A stretch of 44,987 nt of DNA from Nocardia carnea NBRC 14403. Lineage in GTDB: Bacteria; Actinomycetota; Actinomycetes; Mycobacteriales; Mycobacteriaceae. Every line of letters starts with the position of its first letter. Within the stretch, counting starts at the first letter, position 1. This document shows positions 7,459 through 16,478 of the stretch, in pieces. Below the pieces are notes generated by a model, which worked only from the letters and a program-made list of their open reading frames with translations, did not search any database and was not told the origin of the DNA. Position numbers and translations under genes: made by a program. The stretch spans positions 1 to 44,987 of the forward strand of contig NZ_BAFV01000068.1 in assembly GCF_000308515.1 (NCBI RefSeq), given 5' to 3'.

Positions 7459-9021
7459 TCACCTGCTGCGGCGGCTCTTCTTGCGCGGGGGCGGCAACAG
7501 CCCCTCGGCACGGAGGCGGGCGGCGTGTTCGGCGAGGGCTTCCACCAGCGGGCCCACCTGGGCGACCTCGGGCTGCACGTCGACACGCAGCCCGAATTCG
7601 ACCGCGGTCTCCGCAGTTTTCGGGCCGATGCAGGCCACGATCGTGCGAGCGTGCGGTTTACCGGCGATACCCACCAGGTTCCGGACCGTGGAGCTCGAGG
7701 TGAACAGGACCGCGTCGAAACCGCCGGTCTTGATCATCTCGCGGGTCTCCGCGGGCGGCGGGGAGGCGCGCACCGTGCGGTAGGCCGTCACATCGTCGAT
7801 CTCCCAGCCGCGTTCACGCAGACCCTCCGCGAGGGTTTCGGTCGCGATATCGGCGCGCGGCAACAGCACGCGATTCACCGGATCGAACACATCGTCGTAG
7901 GGCGGGAAATCGGCGAGCAGGCCGAGCGAGGACTGCTCACCGCTGGGCAGCATTTCCGGGTTGATACCGAAGGAACGCACCTTGTCGGCGGTGGCCTCGC
8001 CCACGCAGGCGATCTTCACACCGGAGAACGCCCGGGCGTCCAGGCCGAATTCGGCGAACTTCTCCCAGACCGCGCGCACCGCATTGGTGGAGGTGAACAC
8101 GACCCACTGGTACCGGCCGTCCACCAGGCCCTTGACCGCGCGTTCCATCTGCGCGGGGCTGCGCGGCGGTTCCACCGCGATGGTGGGTACTTCCTTCGGG
8201 ATGGCGCCGTGGGTGACCAGCCGTTCGCTCATCTCCCCGGCCTGATCCTTGGTACGCGGCACCAGGACCGTCCAGCCGTAGAGCGCCCGCGATTCCCACC
8301 ACGACATCTTCGACCGCTGCGCCACCGCCTTGCCGATGGTGACGACCAGCGGACCGACCAGTTCGGAGGCGGTGCTGTTCAGCGTGGCCAGGGTGGCCTC
8401 GATGGTGCGCTGCTGACGGGTGGTGCCGCGTACCGTCACCGCGACCGGGGTCTGCGGTGCCATACCGTGCTCCACCAGCGCGCTCGCGGTCTCGGCGAGA
8501 TGGCCGGAGGTCGCGTGCAGCACCAGCGGGCCGGGGGCCGCGGCCAGCGCCGGCCAGTCCACCTCACCGCGCACATCGGCCTCGGTATGCCCGGAGCCGA
8601 GCGCGATACCCGCATAACTGGGCACCGCCGAACCGGACGGCAGACCGGGTAGCACCTCGAAAACGATATGCGACCTGGTGACCGTGGTGACCTCGGCGAT
8701 CACCGCGTCGGTGGTCAGCGGATCACCGGAGACCACGCGCACCACATCGTGGCCGGCCTTCGCCTCGGCGATCAAGGTCTTGGCGACCTCGGCGGGGTCG
8801 CCGAGGGCGGGCCGTACGTCCACGGGGCGCTGCCCCTCGGCGTCGGCTTCCACCTCGGTGCCGATCAGGGCGAGTACTCCGGCGTCCACATCGGGATCGG
8901 TGAACGCAAGGGTGGCCCGGCACAGCACTTCGCGGGATCGGGTGGTCAGCAATGCCGGGTCCCCCGGGCCCGACCCTACGAACAGGATCCGCCCCGGATG
9001 CTTCTTGCTGGCTCGACTCAT
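7459..9021 (-). CDS. hemD: Fused uroporphyrinogen-III methyltransferase-like / uroporphyrinogen-III synthase
   Basis: A 520-residue two-domain protein. Residues about 10-245 resemble the SUMT/CobA tetrapyrrole methylase fold (VGSGPGDPALLT, VRVVSGDPLTTD, EVLPGLPSG). Residues about 255-505 resemble HemD (GWTVLVPRTKDQAGEMS, VVFTSTNAVRAVW, CIGPKTAETA). HemD closes hydroxymethylbilane into uroporphyrinogen III; the first domain would methylate it toward sirohaem or cobalamin. Several canonical methylase positions are altered, with FTDPDVDAG where other enzymes have a YD-Leu-Val motif, so methylase activity is uncertain. This fusion is standard in mycobacteria (Rv0511). ATG at 9021 overlaps the hemC stop. 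The C-terminus is a basic PPPRKKSRRSR tail. Confidence 0.93.
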   Translation of the reverse strand: MSRASKKHPGRILFVGSGPGDPALLTTRSREVLCRATLAFTDPDVDAGVLALIGTEVEADAEGQRPVDVRPALGDPAEVAKTLIAEAKAGHDVVRVVSGDPLTTDAVIAEVTTVTRSHIVFEVLPGLPSGSAVPSYAGIALGSGHTEADVRGEVDWPALAAAPGPLVLHATSGHLAETASALVEHGMAPQTPVAVTVRGTTRQQRTIEATLATLNSTASELVGPLVVTIGKAVAQRSKMSWWESRALYGWTVLVPRTKDQAGEMSERLVTHGAIPKEVPTIAVEPPRSPAQMERAVKGLVDGRYQWVVFTSTNAVRAVWEKFAEFGLDARAFSGVKIACVGEATADKVRSFGINPEMLPSGEQSSLGLLADFPPYDDVFDPVNRVLLPRADIATETLAEGLRERGWEIDDVTAYRTVRASPPPAETREMIKTGGFDAVLFTSSSTVRNLVGIAGKPHARTIVACIGPKTAETAVEFGLRVDVQPEVAQVGPLVEALAEHAARLRAEGLLPPPRKKSRRSR

Positions 9022-10178
9022 CGGTTGTTCTCCATTGGACTGGGTTCGGTGAAGTCCGTGGCGGTGCTCGTTCCCGCTGCGGCGGTGCCGCCTGGTGGCG
9101 CTGCGGCAGTGCCGCCTGGTGACGCTGCGGCGGTGCTCGTTCCCACCGGGGTGGTGTTGTTCCCGGTCGACGCGGCGGGTGATTCCGCGGTGCCGGGTTC
9201 GGCGGCGAGTAGCTCGCGTGCGCCCAGCTCCAGCAGTTCGCGGGCCAGTGCGCGGCCGAGTTCCGCGGCCTGCGCCGGTGCTCCCACCGTCGAGGCCCTT
9301 ATCACATCGGAACCGTCGACCGCGGCGGCGCAGCCGCGCAGTGACAGTTCCTCGACGATGCGTCCGTCGTCATCCAACGATTCGACGAGTTCGGCAATCG
9401 CTCCGACGGGCGCTGTACAGCCCGCCTCGAGTTCGGCGAGCAGGGCACGTTCGGCGGTCACGACGGTCCTGCTGCCGTGATCGTCGAGCGCGGCCAGCAG
9501 CTCGATCAGTTCGGTATCCGCGGCCCGGCATTCGACGGCCAGCGCACCCTGCGCGGGCGCGGGCAGCATCTGCACGGGTTCCAGCGCTTCGGTGACGGCG
9601 TCGAGCCGGCCGATCCGGGCGAGTCCGGCGCGGGCCACGACCACCGCGTCCAGTTCGCCTCCGGTGACCTTGCCCAGCCGGGTGTCCAGGTTGCCGCGCA
9701 ACGGCTGGATGTCCAGGCCCAGGCCCAGGGCGCGCAGTTGCGCGATCCGGCGCGGCGCCGAGGTTCCGACCACCGCACCCGGCGGAAGTTCACCGAGCAC
9801 CATGCCGTCCCGGGCGACCAGCGCGTCGCGCGGGTCCTGGCGGGGCGGTACCGCGGCGAGTACGAAACGCTCATCGGCGGCGGTGGGCAGGTCCTTGTAC
9901 GAATGGACCGCGATATCGATATTTCCGGCGGCCAGTTCGGCGCGCAGTGCGCTGGTGAAAACCCCGACGCCGATCTCTTCGACCGGCCCGGTGGACAGAT
10001 CACCCGGCGTTTCGATCAGCACCAGTTCGGCCGGCTGCCCGGCGGCGACGAGTGCATCGCGCACATCACCGGCCTGGGTGCGGGCGAGCAGGCTGGCGCG
10101 GGTACCGATCCGCCATGCCGGCCGGCCACCGGCGCCGGGGCCCGCGGCCGGGGCGCCTTCGCCGTGCAGGACTGTCAT
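9018..10178 (-). CDS. hemC: Hydroxymethylbilane synthase (porphobilinogen deaminase)
   Basis: A 386-residue enzyme that polymerises four porphobilinogens onto a dipyrromethane cofactor. The cofactor attachment site is LEAGCTAPVGA (Cys254), the catalytic Asp lies in HSYKDLPT (Asp96), and GTSAPRR and RGNLDTRL are conserved. The family usually ends near 310-340 residues. Here about 50 further residues, Gly/Thr/Ala/Pro-rich and partly repetitive, follow. They are encoded by 24-base tandem units at 9075-9138. ATG at 10178 overlaps the hemA stop (ATGA), and the gene's own stop overlaps the hemD start. Confidence 0.96.
   Translation of the reverse strand: MTVLHGEGAPAAGPGAGGRPAWRIGTRASLLARTQAGDVRDALVAAGQPAELVLIETPGDLSTGPVEEIGVGVFTSALRAELAAGNIDIAVHSYKDLPTAADERFVLAAVPPRQDPRDALVARDGMVLGELPPGAVVGTSAPRRIAQLRALGLGLDIQPLRGNLDTRLGKVTGGELDAVVVARAGLARIGRLDAVTEALEPVQMLPAPAQGALAVECRAADTELIELLAALDDHGSRTVVTAERALLAELEAGCTAPVGAIAELVESLDDDGRIVEELSLRGCAAAVDGSDVIRASTVGAPAQAAELGRALARELLELGARELLAAEPGTAESPAASTGNNTTPVGTSTAAASPGGTAAAPPGGTAAAGTSTATDFTEPSPMENNR
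9075..9138. repeat. 24-base tandem repeat in the hemC 3' end
   Basis: Two near-identical units at 9075-9098 and 9099-9122 differ by single bases, and a partial third follows to 9138. They encode the GGTAAAP/GGTAAAG part of the HemC tail. Copy number may vary between strains. Confidence 0.7.
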
Positions 10179-11602
10179 GTCGACCGCTCCTGTTCGTCGT
10201 CGTGGCTGCCGGGGGTGAAATCGTCGGCCAGGGCGACGTCGCCGTCCAGGCTCATCCAGCCGGCGCCGTTGTGTTCGGGACGGCTGATCTCCATGGGCGC
10301 CGCCACGGCCTGTGCCGCACCGGGTTTCAGTTCGAACAGCTCGCGCAGTGCCTCGGCATAGCTGTCGCCACCCGGTGTGGTGGCCAACTGCTTGACCCGC
10401 ACCGTCGGCGCGTGCAGCAGTTTGTCCACCACCCGGCGCACCGTGCGGGCCACTTCGTCGCGGTCCGGATCGGCGAGCCCGGGCAGGCGGGAATCCAGTC
10501 GCAGCAGTTCGGCCTCCACCACTTCCGCGGCCCGCTGCCGCAGCGCGGCGACGGTCGGAGTGACCTCGGCCATCCGCTGGCCGGCCAGGTATTTGGCGAG
10601 TTCGTCGGCGACGATGGTCCGGGCGGCGGCCGTATCGTCGGCCGCGGCACCCGCGGCCGGGTCGCGCTGGAGGGTTTCGATATCGATCACCGTGACACCG
10701 GGCAGCCCGGCCACAGCGTGATCGACATCGCGGGGTAGCCCGAGATCGCAGAAGACCAGCGGCCGGCCGGTACGGCGTTCGGCGTGCGAGAGCGCGTTGT
10801 GCGCATCGGCCAGGGTCACCACCGAACCCACCGCACCCGTGCAGGTGATCACCACATCGGCGGCCACCAGCGCCTCGGCCAGCCGGGACAGTTCGTAGGC
10901 GCGGGCCGTCACACCGTGTGATTCGGCGGTCGCGGCGAGGCGCTCGGCTCGTTCGATGGTGCGGTTGACCACCAGGATCTCGTCGATTCCGGCGCGGGAC
11001 AGATGCGCCACCGACAGCCCGCCCATCGCGCCGGCGCCGACCACCGCCGCCGTCCGGCCGGCCAGCGGCCCGAGCACGGTGGACGCACGGTCCAGCGCCA
11101 CCGACACCACCGAGGCACCGGCGCGGTCGATCCCGGTTTCCGAATGCACCCGCTTACCGACCCGCAGCGCCTGCTGCGACAGTTCGTGCAGGGTGCGCCC
11201 GATGGCCTGCTGGGCGTCGGCGGTGGTGTAGGCGCTGCGGATCTGGCTGAGCACCTGCTGTTCGCCGACCACCATGGAATCCAGTCCGCTGGCCACCGCG
11301 AACAGATGTTCGGCGGCGGCCTCGCTGTAGCGGACGTAGGCGTGGCGGGTGAGTTCGGGCATCGGCAACCCGGAATGGGCCGTCAGCAATTCACCGACGT
11401 CGGCGAGACCACCGTGGAACGCATCGACGACGGCGTAGATCTCCACCCGGTTACAGGTCGACACGATCATCGCTTCGGAGATATGGCTCGAAGCCAGCAT
11501 GCGATCGATCAGTTTCGGTCGATCGGCATCGGTGATGGCCACCTTCTCCAGCATCGCAACAGGTGCGCTGCGATGGGAGATCCCGACGAGAAGAACGCTC
11601 AT
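10175..11602 (-). CDS. hemA: Glutamyl-tRNA reductase
   Basis: A 475-residue NADPH enzyme that reduces glutamyl-tRNA to glutamate-1-semialdehyde, the committed step of C5 haem synthesis. The N-terminus MSVLLVGISHRSAPV, the catalytic STCNRVEIYA (Cys50), the nucleotide-binding VVGAGAMGG and the C-terminal dimerisation helices are visible. ATG at 11602 is chosen because it begins at the conserved N-terminus and overlaps the rex stop as ATGA; a longer frame upstream is not homologous. With HemL (2338-3747) it completes the path to 5-aminolevulinate within the window. Expression is probably coupled to rex. Confidence 0.97.
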   Translation of the reverse strand: MSVLLVGISHRSAPVAMLEKVAITDADRPKLIDRMLASSHISEAMIVSTCNRVEIYAVVDAFHGGLADVGELLTAHSGLPMPELTRHAYVRYSEAAAEHLFAVASGLDSMVVGEQQVLSQIRSAYTTADAQQAIGRTLHELSQQALRVGKRVHSETGIDRAGASVVSVALDRASTVLGPLAGRTAAVVGAGAMGGLSVAHLSRAGIDEILVVNRTIERAERLAATAESHGVTARAYELSRLAEALVAADVVITCTGAVGSVVTLADAHNALSHAERRTGRPLVFCDLGLPRDVDHAVAGLPGVTVIDIETLQRDPAAGAAADDTAAARTIVADELAKYLAGQRMAEVTPTVAALRQRAAEVVEAELLRLDSRLPGLADPDRDEVARTVRRVVDKLLHAPTVRVKQLATTPGGDSYAEALRELFELKPGAAQAVAAPMEISRPEHNGAGWMSLDGDVALADDFTPGSHDDEQERST

Positions 11603-12558
11603 GGTGTGACCACCGATCCCTTGCTGGTTGGCTCCGTTGCCGTATGCGAGGTCGTCTGGGCGGCCTGCGCCGCGCAATGGGACAGTCCGGCGGGGCCCGG
11701 CGTCGGGTGCGTGGGCACCCGGCGGGCGATCCGGCCGGAACCGGTCAGTGGACGGGCGGCCGGTACGGCACTGTTCGGTACAACGCCGGCGGCACCGGTT
11801 TCATTCGCCGGACCGGTGGCGGTCTCCGCCACATTTGCGGTGGTCGAGCCCTCGGACGGCTCGTCGGGGTCGGCGTTGCGAACCCGCTCGAACGAGAGCA
11901 TCTGCATTTCCACGGCGAGATCCACCCGCCGCAATTCGACCCCTGCCGGTGCGGTCAGCTGGCACAACGCGAAGCTCAGGATCGACTGCATTCCGGCCGC
12001 CACGAGTTCGTCGCATACCTGCTGGGCACTGTCGTCGGGCACCGCGATCACCGCGATGGTCGGGCGCAGCATCGCGATCTCGTCGGCCAGGTCGGCGGCG
12101 TCGCGTACCCGCAGCCCCTCGACCTCCAGGCCGATCACCTCGGGATCGTTGTCGAAAATGCCCACGACGGAAAACCCGCGGCGCCGGAAACCGCGATAAC
12201 CGACCAGCGCACGGCCCAGATTGCCGGCACCGACCAGCACCACCCGATGGCCACCGGACAGGCCCAGAACATCTTCGATCCGGGCCCGCAACCTGGCCAC
12301 GTCGTAGCCCACACCACGCACCCCGTTCGGCCCCAGGAACGACAGATCCTTACGGAGTTTCGCCGAATTGACACCCGCCGCGACAGCCAGCTCTTCACTG
12401 GATACGATGGCGACACCGTCATCGGTCAACAGGGCGAGCACCCGGAGGTAGGTCGCGAGCCGGGCCACCGTAGCCTGGGGGATGTCCTTCTGCGGTGTTC
12501 GAGTGGTGACGTTGGGAGCATCGCCGGAGACGCCGCGCGTCTCATGGTGCTCACTCAC
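11599..12558 (-). CDS. rex: Redox-sensing transcriptional repressor Rex
   Basis: A 319-residue protein. Residues about 25-90 form the winged helix (PQATVARLATYLRVL, NSAKLRKDLSFLGPNGVRGVGY), and residues 100-230 the Rossmann fold (VVLVGAGNLGRALVGY, VGIFDNDPEVIG). Rex binds NADH or NAD+ and represses respiratory genes when NADH is low. A C-terminal tail of about 85 Pro/Ala/Thr-rich residues beyond the usual length is present. GTG at 12558 is used as start. It is the first gene of the rex-hemA-hemC-hemD chain, and a near-perfect Rex operator lies 159 bases upstream (12717-12734), so autoregulation is likely. Rex before hemA is known from nocardiae and streptomycetes and is absent from M. tuberculosis. 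Confidence 0.95.
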   Translation of the reverse strand: MSEHHETRGVSGDAPNVTTRTPQKDIPQATVARLATYLRVLALLTDDGVAIVSSEELAVAAGVNSAKLRKDLSFLGPNGVRGVGYDVARLRARIEDVLGLSGGHRVVLVGAGNLGRALVGYRGFRRRGFSVVGIFDNDPEVIGLEVEGLRVRDAADLADEIAMLRPTIAVIAVPDDSAQQVCDELVAAGMQSILSFALCQLTAPAGVELRRVDLAVEMQMLSFERVRNADPDEPSEGSTTANVAETATGPANETGAAGVVPNSAVPAARPLTGSGRIARRVPTHPTPGPAGLSHCAAQAAQTTSHTATEPTSKGSVVTP

Positions 12559-12716
12559 GTCCTCGGCTCCTCGTCCGGACCGTAAGACGGCCCGGGATGC
12601 TCGGCGACCTCGGCCATGATGGATGTGCCTGGGGTCGAATATCGGGTTGATTCACCTGCTACCGGCGGCCGGATACTCGCCCCGGCCTGCGGTTCGCGTG
12701 CCACCACCGTAACTGC

Positions 12717-12734
12717 TTGTGAACCCATGCACAA
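12717..12734. promoter_or_regulatory. Rex operator (ROP)
   Basis: TTGTGAACCCATGCACAA fits the actinobacterial Rex consensus TTGTGAANNNNTTCACAA with one mismatch. It is the only strong match noticed and sits upstream of rex, the first gene of the haem operon. Confidence 0.8.
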
Positions 12735-12806
12735 AGTCGGTGAAATTCGCCTCATTTTGTGTCGAGGCCGAGCCTTGTACGATCTGCGCCCACAATTCGC
12801 GGAAGG

Positions 12807-13079
12807 TCAACGACCGAGGTCGCTGCGTAAACGTGTCTCGTCCACATCGAAATAGCTGTGTTCCCGGCCGTCGAGCAGCACGACCGGGAGCCGGTCACCG
12901 TATTCCGCGCGCAGCGCCGGATCGGTACCGGCAGCGACATCCACATCGACGACACCGGGGCTGAGACCGAATTCCGCGCATATCGTCTGCAGCTGCTCCA
13001 GCGCCCGGTCGCACAACGCGCAACCGGCGCGGGTCAACAGTGTCACCTCATGAGTCCTCGGGTTGGTCATAACCGCCAT
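12807..13079 (-). CDS. Glutaredoxin-like thiol-disulfide protein
   Basis: A 90-residue thioredoxin-fold protein with LLTRAGCALCDRALEQL near the N-terminus: a CxxC active site of the CALC type, unlike the CPYC of classical glutaredoxins. LPVVLLDG is the cis-Pro region, and the C-terminus ends in DETRLRSDLGR. It matches the glutaredoxin-like family of mycobacterial Rv0508 just before hemA. The start is ATG 13079 or ATG 13070; neither has a strong ribosome binding site. It is divergent from the HAD gene at 13179, with about 100 bases between. Confidence 0.88.
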   Translation of the reverse strand: MAVMTNPRTHEVTLLTRAGCALCDRALEQLQTICAEFGLSPGVVDVDVAAGTDPALRAEYGDRLPVVLLDGREHSYFDVDETRLRSDLGR

Positions 13080-13178
13080 TCAACCCGCCCGGCGGCACCG
13101 TTCGCGCCACTGCGGTGCGTCCGGGAGAGCGCGTCCGGTTAGTGTGGACGTGATTCGCGCGAACAGGCGGAGGTACTG

Positions 13179-14201
13179 GTGCCGGAACGATCGAAGGTGG
13201 GGAAAACCGGGTTCATCGCGGGCCGGTTCGGGGAACTTCCGGTGCGCTGGAATCTGGGGCCGCTCGGACAGGGCCTCTCCGAGCAGCTCGCGCGTATCTC
13301 GCGCAGCCCGTTCGGGCCCAGCGAGGAAGAGGTCCGCGCCAACGTCGCCGGTGAGGCCAGTGCCGACGCCGCGCTGGCGCTCCAGGACGCCGAACGCGCC
13401 GGCGCCGGCGATACCGGTATCCCCGAGGTACCGCGCGATCTCACCGCCGCCGCATTCTTCGACGTCGACAACACGATGGTGCAGGGCGCCTCGATCGTGC
13501 ATTTCGCTCGCGGTCTGGCGGCGCGCAAATATTTCCGCAGCGCCGATCTGGCGGATATCGCGTGGAAGCAGGTGAAGTTCCGGGTCACCGGCAAAGAGAA
13601 CAGCACCGATATGGCCACCGGCAAAGAGAAAGCACTGGAATTCATCGCCGGCCGCTCCACCGCCGAACTCGCGGCGCTGGGCGAAGAAATCTACGACGAG
13701 ATCATCGCCGACAAGATCTGGCCCGGCACCCGCGCCCTGGCCCAGATGCATCTGGACGCCGGCCAGCAGGTCTGGCTGGTCACCGCGACCCCGGTCGAAC
13801 TCGCCCAGGTGATCGCCAAACGACTCGGCTTGACCGGCGCCCTCGGCACAGTCGCCGAAAGTGTCGACGGGAAATTCACCGGCCGCCTGGTCGGCGATAT
13901 CCTGCACGGTCTCGGTAAGGCGCATGCCGTGCGCGCGCTCGCCATCCGCGAAGGCCTCAATCTCAAACGTTGTACGGCCTATTCGGACAGCCACAACGAT
14001 GTGCCGATGCTCTCGCTCACCGGCACCGCGGTCGCCATCAACCCCGATTCCGATCTCCGTGAGGTCGCCAAGGCCCGCGGCTGGGAGATCCGTGATTTCC
14101 GTACGGGACGCAAAGCCGCAAAGATCGGCGTCCCCACAGCTCTCGCCCTGGGCGCCGCCGGCGGTGCCGTTGCCGCCGCCGTAACCCGCCGGCGCCGGTA
14201 G
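13179..14201 (+). CDS. HAD-IB family phosphatase (SerB1-like) with C-terminal anchor
   Basis: A 340-residue protein. Residues 1-90 form an N-terminal extension. The HAD core begins at AAFFDVDNTM (Asp95, Asp97), has VTATPVEL for motif II and YSDSHNDVPML for motif IV. It ends with a small-residue hydrophobic segment and RRRR, possibly a membrane anchor. HAD-IB members include phosphoserine phosphatases; the mycobacterial counterpart Rv0505c is named SerB1, but substrate assignment is not firm. GTG at 13179 follows GGAGG at good distance. The stop codon abuts the convergent acyltransferase stop with no intervening base. Confidence 0.9.
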   Translation: MPERSKVGKTGFIAGRFGELPVRWNLGPLGQGLSEQLARISRSPFGPSEEEVRANVAGEASADAALALQDAERAGAGDTGIPEVPRDLTAAAFFDVDNTMVQGASIVHFARGLAARKYFRSADLADIAWKQVKFRVTGKENSTDMATGKEKALEFIAGRSTAELAALGEEIYDEIIADKIWPGTRALAQMHLDAGQQVWLVTATPVELAQVIAKRLGLTGALGTVAESVDGKFTGRLVGDILHGLGKAHAVRALAIREGLNLKRCTAYSDSHNDVPMLSLTGTAVAINPDSDLREVAKARGWEIRDFRTGRKAAKIGVPTALALGAAGGAVAAAVTRRRR

Positions 14202-15215
14202 TCAGCCCAGGAAGGTGTTGCGGCGTTTGATCAGCAGTTTGTAGAGGGTCTGCTGGATGGTTTCGCGGACCTGGTCGGTGACCTCGAACATGAGCATCGG
14301 GTCGTCGGCGTCCTCGGTTTCGTATTCGGTGGTGCTGATGGGGGTGCCGAATTCGATGTACCACTTGGAGGGCAGCGGGACGGCGCCCAACGGGCCGAGA
14401 TGCGGGAAGGTCGGGGTCACCGGGAAGTACGGCAGCCCCAGCAGCCGGGCGAGCGGTTTGATATCGGCGAGTTTCGGATAGATCTCCTCCGACCCGACGA
14501 TGGAGCACGGGATGATCGGCATCCCGGTGCGCACCGCGGCCGCTACGAAACCGCCGCGGCCGAAGCGCTGGAGCTTGTAGCGGTCGGCGTACTGCTTACC
14601 GACACCTTTGAACCCTTCCGGGAAGACCCCGGTGATCTCGCCGGACCGCAGCAGCCGTTCGGCATCCGGACGGCAGGCCAGGGTGTGCCCCGCTTTGCGG
14701 GCGAGCGAGCCCACCATCGGCATCTCGAAGACCAGATCGGCCGCCAGCAGGCGCAGGGCCCGCTGTTTGGGGTGGTGGTCGTGCACCGCGAGCTGCAGCA
14801 TGAGCCCGTCGAGCGGGACGGTACCGGCGTGGTTGGCCACGATCAGGGCGCCGCCGGCCTCCGGAATGTTCTCCATACCGTTCACCTGGACCCGGAACCA
14901 GTTCTCGGCGAGCGGGCGCATGGCGGGTAGGAGCACCGATTCGAGCAGATGCTCGTCGAAGCCGAACTCGTCGACCTGGTAATCGCCGGTGAGCCGGCGA
15001 CGGGCGAACTCGGCGGTACGCCCGATCTGTTTGCCGACGGCGTCGCGCAGCAGATCTCCGAACGACCGCGGCGGCGGCGGGGTGGGCGGGGTCAGCCGGT
15101 CGGTCAGCGACGTCACCGAGCGGTCGGCGGAATCGGCCCACTCCCGCGCGGGCGGCCGTGGCCGCGGCACGGTGGAAAGATCTTGTAAGTGAATAACTTT
15201 GGCGACGTCGTTCAT
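14202..15215 (-). CDS. PlsC-like 1-acyl-glycerol-3-phosphate acyltransferase family protein
   Basis: A 337-residue protein with a Pro-rich N-terminus (residues 20-55) and an acyltransferase core. NHAGTVPLDG stands for the His-Asp motif, with wider spacing than the HX4D of PlsC. FPEGFKGVG is motif III and IIPCSIVGSEEIYP motif IV. Proteins of this style occur as Rv0502 relatives and acylate glycerolipids or related acceptors. ATG at 15215 overlaps the stop of the epimerase gene as ATGA, so the two are coupled and may act on one lipid or cell-envelope pathway. The exact acceptor is unknown. Confidence 0.88.
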   Translation of the reverse strand: MNDVAKVIHLQDLSTVPRPRPPAREWADSADRSVTSLTDRLTPPTPPPPRSFGDLLRDAVGKQIGRTAEFARRRLTGDYQVDEFGFDEHLLESVLLPAMRPLAENWFRVQVNGMENIPEAGGALIVANHAGTVPLDGLMLQLAVHDHHPKQRALRLLAADLVFEMPMVGSLARKAGHTLACRPDAERLLRSGEITGVFPEGFKGVGKQYADRYKLQRFGRGGFVAAAVRTGMPIIPCSIVGSEEIYPKLADIKPLARLLGLPYFPVTPTFPHLGPLGAVPLPSKWYIEFGTPISTTEYETEDADDPMLMFEVTDQVRETIQQTLYKLLIKRRNTFLG

Positions 15216-16294
15216 GTATGTGCTCCCGTACCGGCCCTCAGCAGGCCGAGCAGTTTGTTTTCTGCGGCGTCGATCCACATCGGATCGACTACGGGCCGCA
15301 ACGCTGCGCCCCCGGTGAAGTCGTCGAACGCCTGTACCGTCGTCCAGCGCGGCTCGAACCCGAGTTCGGCGCGCATACGCGTCGTGTCCAGACCACAACC
15401 GAAAAGGAAATAATCGAGCTGCTCGGAACTGAAATCACGCATCACCGGACCCATCAGAGTCCGGCCGACGGTGCGGAACACCGACCACGGTACCGGCATC
15501 GCGACCCGGCCCGCACGGCGTACCGCCTGAGAAAGTGCCAAGGCTCCGTCACCGGCGATATTGAAGGTACCGCCCGGCCCCGCCGCGGTGGCGTGGACCA
15601 GTGCCGCTACAGCGTCTTCCTCGTGCAGGAACTGCATCCGCGCATCGCGGCCGAGCACGGTCGGCGTGATCGGCGAACGCAGCAGTTGCGCGGCCCGCCG
15701 GCCCAGCCCGGGGCCGATGATCGGCGCGAGGCGCAAGGTGGTGGCGGTGATATCCGGACGGCGCCGGGCCAGGCCGCGGGCGAAACCCTCGACCTCGATC
15801 ATGTCCCGGGCGAACCAGCCGCCCGGTGGTGTGCGCGCGCTCATTTCTTCGGTGAATTTCGCGGGGTCCTTCGCACTCCCGCCGTATACCCCGGAACTCG
15901 AGCGCAACACCACCCGGCGCACAGTCGGTGATTTCTGGCAGACCGCGAACAACTGCATCGCGCCGAGCACGTTCATATCTTTCATCGCCGCCCGGCCGCC
16001 GCCACCCGACGGCGGTTGCGACAAAATCGCGGTATGTACCACGGTATCGACCCGATAACGTTCGATAACCTTACGAATCAACGGGTTCCGAATATCGGCG
16101 CGGACGAATTCGGCGCGGCCCATCCGGCGGCGCAGCGGCGGGCCGGGAGTGAGTACATCGACCGCGACAACGCGTTCGATATCGGGGTCGGCGGCGAGCC
16201 GACAGACGACATTTCCGCCGAAATAACGGCTGGCGCCGGTCACCAGCACCACCCTGGGCCTGTAGTTGCCGTTCACATCAGCGTCCACCTGCAC
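15212..16294 (-). CDS. NAD-dependent epimerase/dehydratase family protein (GalE2-like)
   Basis: A 360-residue extended short-chain dehydrogenase. The NAD-binding motif is VVLVTGASRYFGGNV, slightly altered from GxxGxxG. Asp follows in VVAVDVL, and HTAILSQP and SSSGVYGG precede the catalytic region, where the usual YxxxK is not obvious. Activity as a sugar epimerase is therefore uncertain. It matches Rv0501 (galE2) by order. GTG at 16294 gives the longest start; GTG at 16276 is an alternative with AGGTGG upstream. The gene overlaps the acyltransferase start by four bases. Confidence 0.85.
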   Translation of the reverse strand: MQVDADVNGNYRPRVVLVTGASRYFGGNVVCRLAADPDIERVVAVDVLTPGPPLRRRMGRAEFVRADIRNPLIRKVIERYRVDTVVHTAILSQPPSGGGGRAAMKDMNVLGAMQLFAVCQKSPTVRRVVLRSSSGVYGGSAKDPAKFTEEMSARTPPGGWFARDMIEVEGFARGLARRRPDITATTLRLAPIIGPGLGRRAAQLLRSPITPTVLGRDARMQFLHEEDAVAALVHATAAGPGGTFNIAGDGALALSQAVRRAGRVAMPVPWSVFRTVGRTLMGPVMRDFSSEQLDYFLFGCGLDTTRMRAELGFEPRWTTVQAFDDFTGGAALRPVVDPMWIDAAENKLLGLLRAGTGAHT

Positions 16295-16423
16295 CGGACC
16301 GTCCCACCTCGAGCATCGGATCCCCCGCTCAATGTTGCACGTACCAGACTAGCGGCCGTGACCGCGAACCCCGCCGCCCTTAACGAGGATCTAACCCCAA
16401 CTTCAGCCCACCGAAACGCAATG

Positions 16424-16455
16424 AAAAACCCGCCACCGAATGGTAGCGGGTTTTT
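16424..16455. terminator. Bidirectional terminator between bL37 and the epimerase gene
   Basis: AAAAACCCGC and GCGGGTTTTT form the outer arms, with CACC/GG pairing inside and a small loop. A run of T on either strand follows the GC stem, a typical intrinsic terminator. It lies 24 bases after the bL37 stop on the minus strand. Confidence 0.85.
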
Positions 16456-16478
16456 CCGGATACGAGGCGCGCTCGCGC

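Noticed and set aside
12555..12617. A 20-residue leader frame overlapping the rex start
   Set aside because: The GTGA overlap is suggestive, but the peptide lacks a good ribosome binding site of its own and any attenuator-like codon run.
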